Below the pieces are notes generated by a model, which saw only the letters and a program-made list of their open reading frames with translations, was not told where the DNA came from and ran no database searches. The position numbers were made by a program, and so were the translations under genes. From contig JANLYD010000075.1 in the NCBI GenBank assembly GCA_031365465.1, positions 1 to 8,122 on the forward strand: a stretch of 8,122 nt of DNA, written 5' to 3'. Within the stretch, counting starts at the first letter, position 1. Every line of letters begins with the position of its first letter. Source of the stretch: JABFRJ01 sp031365465 (GTDB lineage: Bacteria > Pseudomonadota > Alphaproteobacteria > Rhizobiales > Hyphomicrobiaceae). Positions 6,954-8,122 of this stretch are shown in pieces.

Positions 6954-7376
6954 TCAGTTCGGCGAGAATGTCGATAGTCGCTGGATGGCGCCGTCGTGCG
7001 ACGCGACACCGAAATAACGTTCATCAGCAGCCACCAGAGTCGCGCCTTTTTTCAGCGCGACGGCATGATAAAGCGTGTCGAATAGGTGATGCTTCAGGCG
7101 ATAAGAGAGTTCTGCGGCACGGCGATACACTACATCGTCGTCGATGATTTCAGCCTTCAGAGTTCGCATTTGCGACAATGCAACAAGGGCGGACTGCAAG
7201 AAGCCTCTCGCAACTACCGCCAGCACCTCGCCGATCGCATGTGCTGGCGTGAGCAATCTATGTCGGCCGGTTACGATACCTTCTAGAATCGCGAGCGAAA
7301 CGGCGGTATCCGGCTCTCGAACCGGATCATTCAAGATCCATTTGACGGCAACGCTAGCATCGACAACGAGCTTCAC
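6954..7376 (-). CDS. vapC: PIN-domain toxin, VapC-like ribonuclease
   Basis: This 140-residue protein is a complete PIN-domain toxin of a type II toxin-antitoxin pair; such proteins are Mg-dependent RNases that block translation when freed from their antitoxin. It begins KLVVDASVAVKWIL and carries the four acidic residues expected in the active site: D6, E50 (in PAHAIGEVL), D100 (in HHLFDTLYHAVAL) and D118 (in LVAADERYF). It is therefore probably an intact nuclease. The GTG start overlaps the antitoxin stop (GTGA), a coupling typical of these operons. The body of the gene is about 55% G+C by hand count (198 of 360 bases, 7021-7380), clearly below the 62-65% of sampled lines of the flanking formate dehydrogenase gene, suggesting it came from elsewhere. 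It lies 49 bases upstream of the alpha subunit gene, on the same strand. The RNA target cannot be predicted. Confidence 0.9.
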   Translation of the reverse strand: MKLVVDASVAVKWILNDPVREPDTAVSLAILEGIVTGRHRLLTPAHAIGEVLAVVARGFLQSALVALSQMRTLKAEIIDDDVVYRRAAELSYRLKHHLFDTLYHAVALKKGATLVAADERYFGVASHDGAIQRLSTFSPN

Positions 7377-7609
7377 GAGCGCAACTCATCACGGATGGCA
7401 CGAATTTCATCACTGGACATGGCCGGCGACGTTTCGCGGAGCTTGCGGAAGCCCTCAAGTATTTCATGTTGCCGGCGGGCATCGGCAGCACGCCGCTCAA
7501 CTTCGGACCTGATCCATTCCTCCAGCGCCGGCTCGAACGTTCCTGACGGAAACGCCTTATCGATAGCCTCTTTCAGGTCGTCCGGAATTTGGATCTGCAT
7601 GATCGTCAT
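7373..7609 (-). CDS. vapB: Antitoxin of the VapBC-like pair
   Basis: This 78-residue acidic/basic protein directly precedes and overlaps the PIN toxin by four bases, the position and size of a cognate antitoxin. The N-terminus (MQIQIPDDLKEAIDKAF, residues 4-20, then an EPALEEWIRSEVERRA helix) looks like a short strand followed by two helices, suggestive of a ribbon-helix-helix DNA-binding fold that would repress its own promoter. The C-terminal helices (about 40-78) would wrap the toxin. The family assignment is by context and predicted shape more than by a recognised signature. Two starts are possible, 7609 and 7600; a GAGGA seven bases before 7609 supports the first. It follows the cupin gene by 31 bases. 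Confidence 0.8.
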   Translation of the reverse strand: MTIMQIQIPDDLKEAIDKAFPSGTFEPALEEWIRSEVERRAADARRQHEILEGFRKLRETSPAMSSDEIRAIRDELRS

Positions 7610-7616
7610 GGTGCCG

Positions 7617-7621
7617 TCCTC
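7617..7621 (-). promoter_or_regulatory. Ribosome binding site of the antitoxin
   Basis: GAGGA on the minus strand lies seven bases before the ATG at 7609 and sixteen before the in-frame ATG at 7600, which favours the upstream start. Only 31 bases separate the cupin stop from this gene, so any dedicated toxin-antitoxin promoter and operator must lie in that gap or inside the cupin gene; I see no clear promoter boxes. Confidence 0.5.
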
Positions 7622-7640
7622 GCGTGGTCCTTCACGCTGC

Positions 7641-7928
7641 TTAAGCTTTCAGCTCGATTTCGACGAAGGCGAATTCGTAGGTGTTGGCGTTGATGACGTT
7701 GTGATGGACGCCGGTTGCGCGCGTGTATGAAACGCCATGCTTGAGGTCGGCGAAAGATTCTTTACCCTGACCATCGACCAACTTGAGACGGCCATCGCCG
7801 AGCGGCACCACCACGTAATCCATGCCGTGGGTATGAAAGCCTGTTTCAGCGCCCGGAGCGAAGCGCCATTCCGTGACGCGCACGCGGTCGTTGTCGATCT
7901 GAACAGTTGGCTTGGCGGCAACGGTCAT
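7641..7928 (-). CDS. Small single-domain cupin protein (BauB-like)
   Basis: This 95-residue protein is a minimal cupin barrel. Cupin motif 1 is seen around residues 26-46 (GAETGFHTHGMDYVVVPLGDG) with H32 and H34, but the usual Glu of the motif is lacking. Motif 2 includes GVHHNVIN with H75/H76. A metal centre with three His is thus possible. It resembles small cupins annotated as BauB-like (beta-alanine degradation); no reaction is established from sequence, and metal-dependent catalysis or ligand sensing are both possible. Its ATG overlaps the stop of the formate dehydrogenase beta subunit (ATGA), with GAGGA at 7935-7939 six bases upstream, so it is translated together with that subunit. This position suggests a role tied to formate dehydrogenase, for example in assembly or sensing, but this is inference. 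There is no signal peptide or membrane segment. Confidence 0.85.
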   Translation of the reverse strand: MTVAAKPTVQIDNDRVRVTEWRFAPGAETGFHTHGMDYVVVPLGDGRLKLVDGQGKESFADLKHGVSYTRATGVHHNVINANTYEFAFVEIELKA

Positions 7929-8122
7929 CGGAGATCCTCGGGGAAATACTTAATGACTGACTTCATCGGGTTGGCGGCGGCCTGGCCTAAGCCACAGATG
8001 GATGCGTCGGCCATCACTTGCGCCAGGTCGCCGAGCACGTCGAGGTTCCAGTTCGGTGCCTGCATCATCTTGACGGCCTTTTCGGTGCCGTTGCGGCAGG
8101 GCGTGCATTGACCGCAGCTTTC
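7925..8122 (-). CDS. fdh1B: Formate dehydrogenase beta subunit, C-terminal end (partial)
   Basis: Only the last 65 residues are in the window; the gene runs off the right edge. They are the C-terminal Fe-S domain of the NuoF/HoxF/FdsB family, which carries FMN and the NAD site and delivers electrons from the alpha subunit to NAD+. The fragment opens with ESCGQCTPCRNGTEK, giving three Cys of the [4Fe-4S] cluster, and the fourth Cys is in ASICGLGQAAANP about 40 residues later, followed by the typical ending SVIKYFPEDLR. In the FDH1 type this subunit is a fusion of an FdsG-like [2Fe-2S] thioredoxin-fold domain and FdsB, but the fusion cannot be checked here. The same fold occurs in respiratory complex I and NAD-reducing hydrogenase; the formate dehydrogenase assignment rests on the alpha subunit gene downstream on the same strand. 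Confidence 0.88.
   Translation of the reverse strand, partial: ESCGQCTPCRNGTEKAVKMMQAPNWNLDVLGDLAQVMADASICGLGQAAANPMKSVIKYFPEDLR

Noticed and set aside
6905..7024. N-terminal extension of the formate dehydrogenase alpha subunit to the ATG at 7024
   Set aside because: The extra 40 residues overlap the C-terminal end of the PIN toxin, are Arg/Ser/Thr-rich and match no ferredoxin domain sequence; the family homology begins just after the ATG at 6904.
6302..7147. Plus-strand open frame (281 residues) across the fdh1A start and toxin gene
   Set aside because: It crosses two genes on the opposite strand, both with clear motifs, and resembles no protein; a GC-driven shadow frame.

Overview
The window is GC-rich (hand-counted sample lines about 62-65% G+C) and densely coded. 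It looks like chromosome from an alphaproteobacterium, most likely a Hyphomicrobiales-type organism. The basis is a formate dehydrogenase alpha subunit of the two-subunit FDH1 type known from Methylobacterium/Methylorubrum, a HAD hydrolase of the mainly alphaproteobacterial TIGR01459 group, and a degenerate EAL membrane protein resembling the alphaproteobacterial TipF type. The taxon is an inference; no rRNA or other marker is present.

Layout. Bases 74-1614 (+ strand) hold a two-gene, translationally coupled unit: an M20-family amidohydrolase and a RidA-family protein whose start overlaps the upstream stop by four bases. This unit converges on a long minus-strand run with only 7 bases between the stop codons.

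Read in the direction of transcription (right to left), the minus-strand run is: the 3' end of the formate dehydrogenase beta subunit (cut by the window edge, 7925-8122); a 95-residue single-domain cupin coupled to it by an ATGA overlap (7641-7928); a type II toxin-antitoxin pair made of a small antitoxin and a VapC-like PIN toxin (6954-7609); the formate dehydrogenase alpha subunit (4121-6904); a two-TM protein with a degenerate EAL domain (2551-4005); and a HAD-IIA hydrolase (1622-2476).

How the genes work together. The beta and alpha subunits would form an NAD-linked, metal-dependent formate dehydrogenase (formate + NAD+ to CO2 + NADH), the last step of C1 oxidation or a source of reductant. 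The unusual part is that three unrelated small genes, a cupin and a toxin-antitoxin pair, lie between the two subunit genes, all on the same strand and tightly packed. The toxin gene is visibly less GC-rich (about 55% by hand count) than its neighbours, which suggests later insertion. The EAL and HAD genes downstream have no obvious metabolic link to formate oxidation and are separated from it by a 115-base gap with two small hairpins.

I see no CRISPR array, tRNA, rRNA, insertion sequence or phage gene. No non-coding stretch exceeds 115 bases. I did not find a convincing wholly new system. The best candidates for follow-up are the cupin/toxin-antitoxin interruption of the formate dehydrogenase operon and the EAL protein that has lost its catalytic residues.
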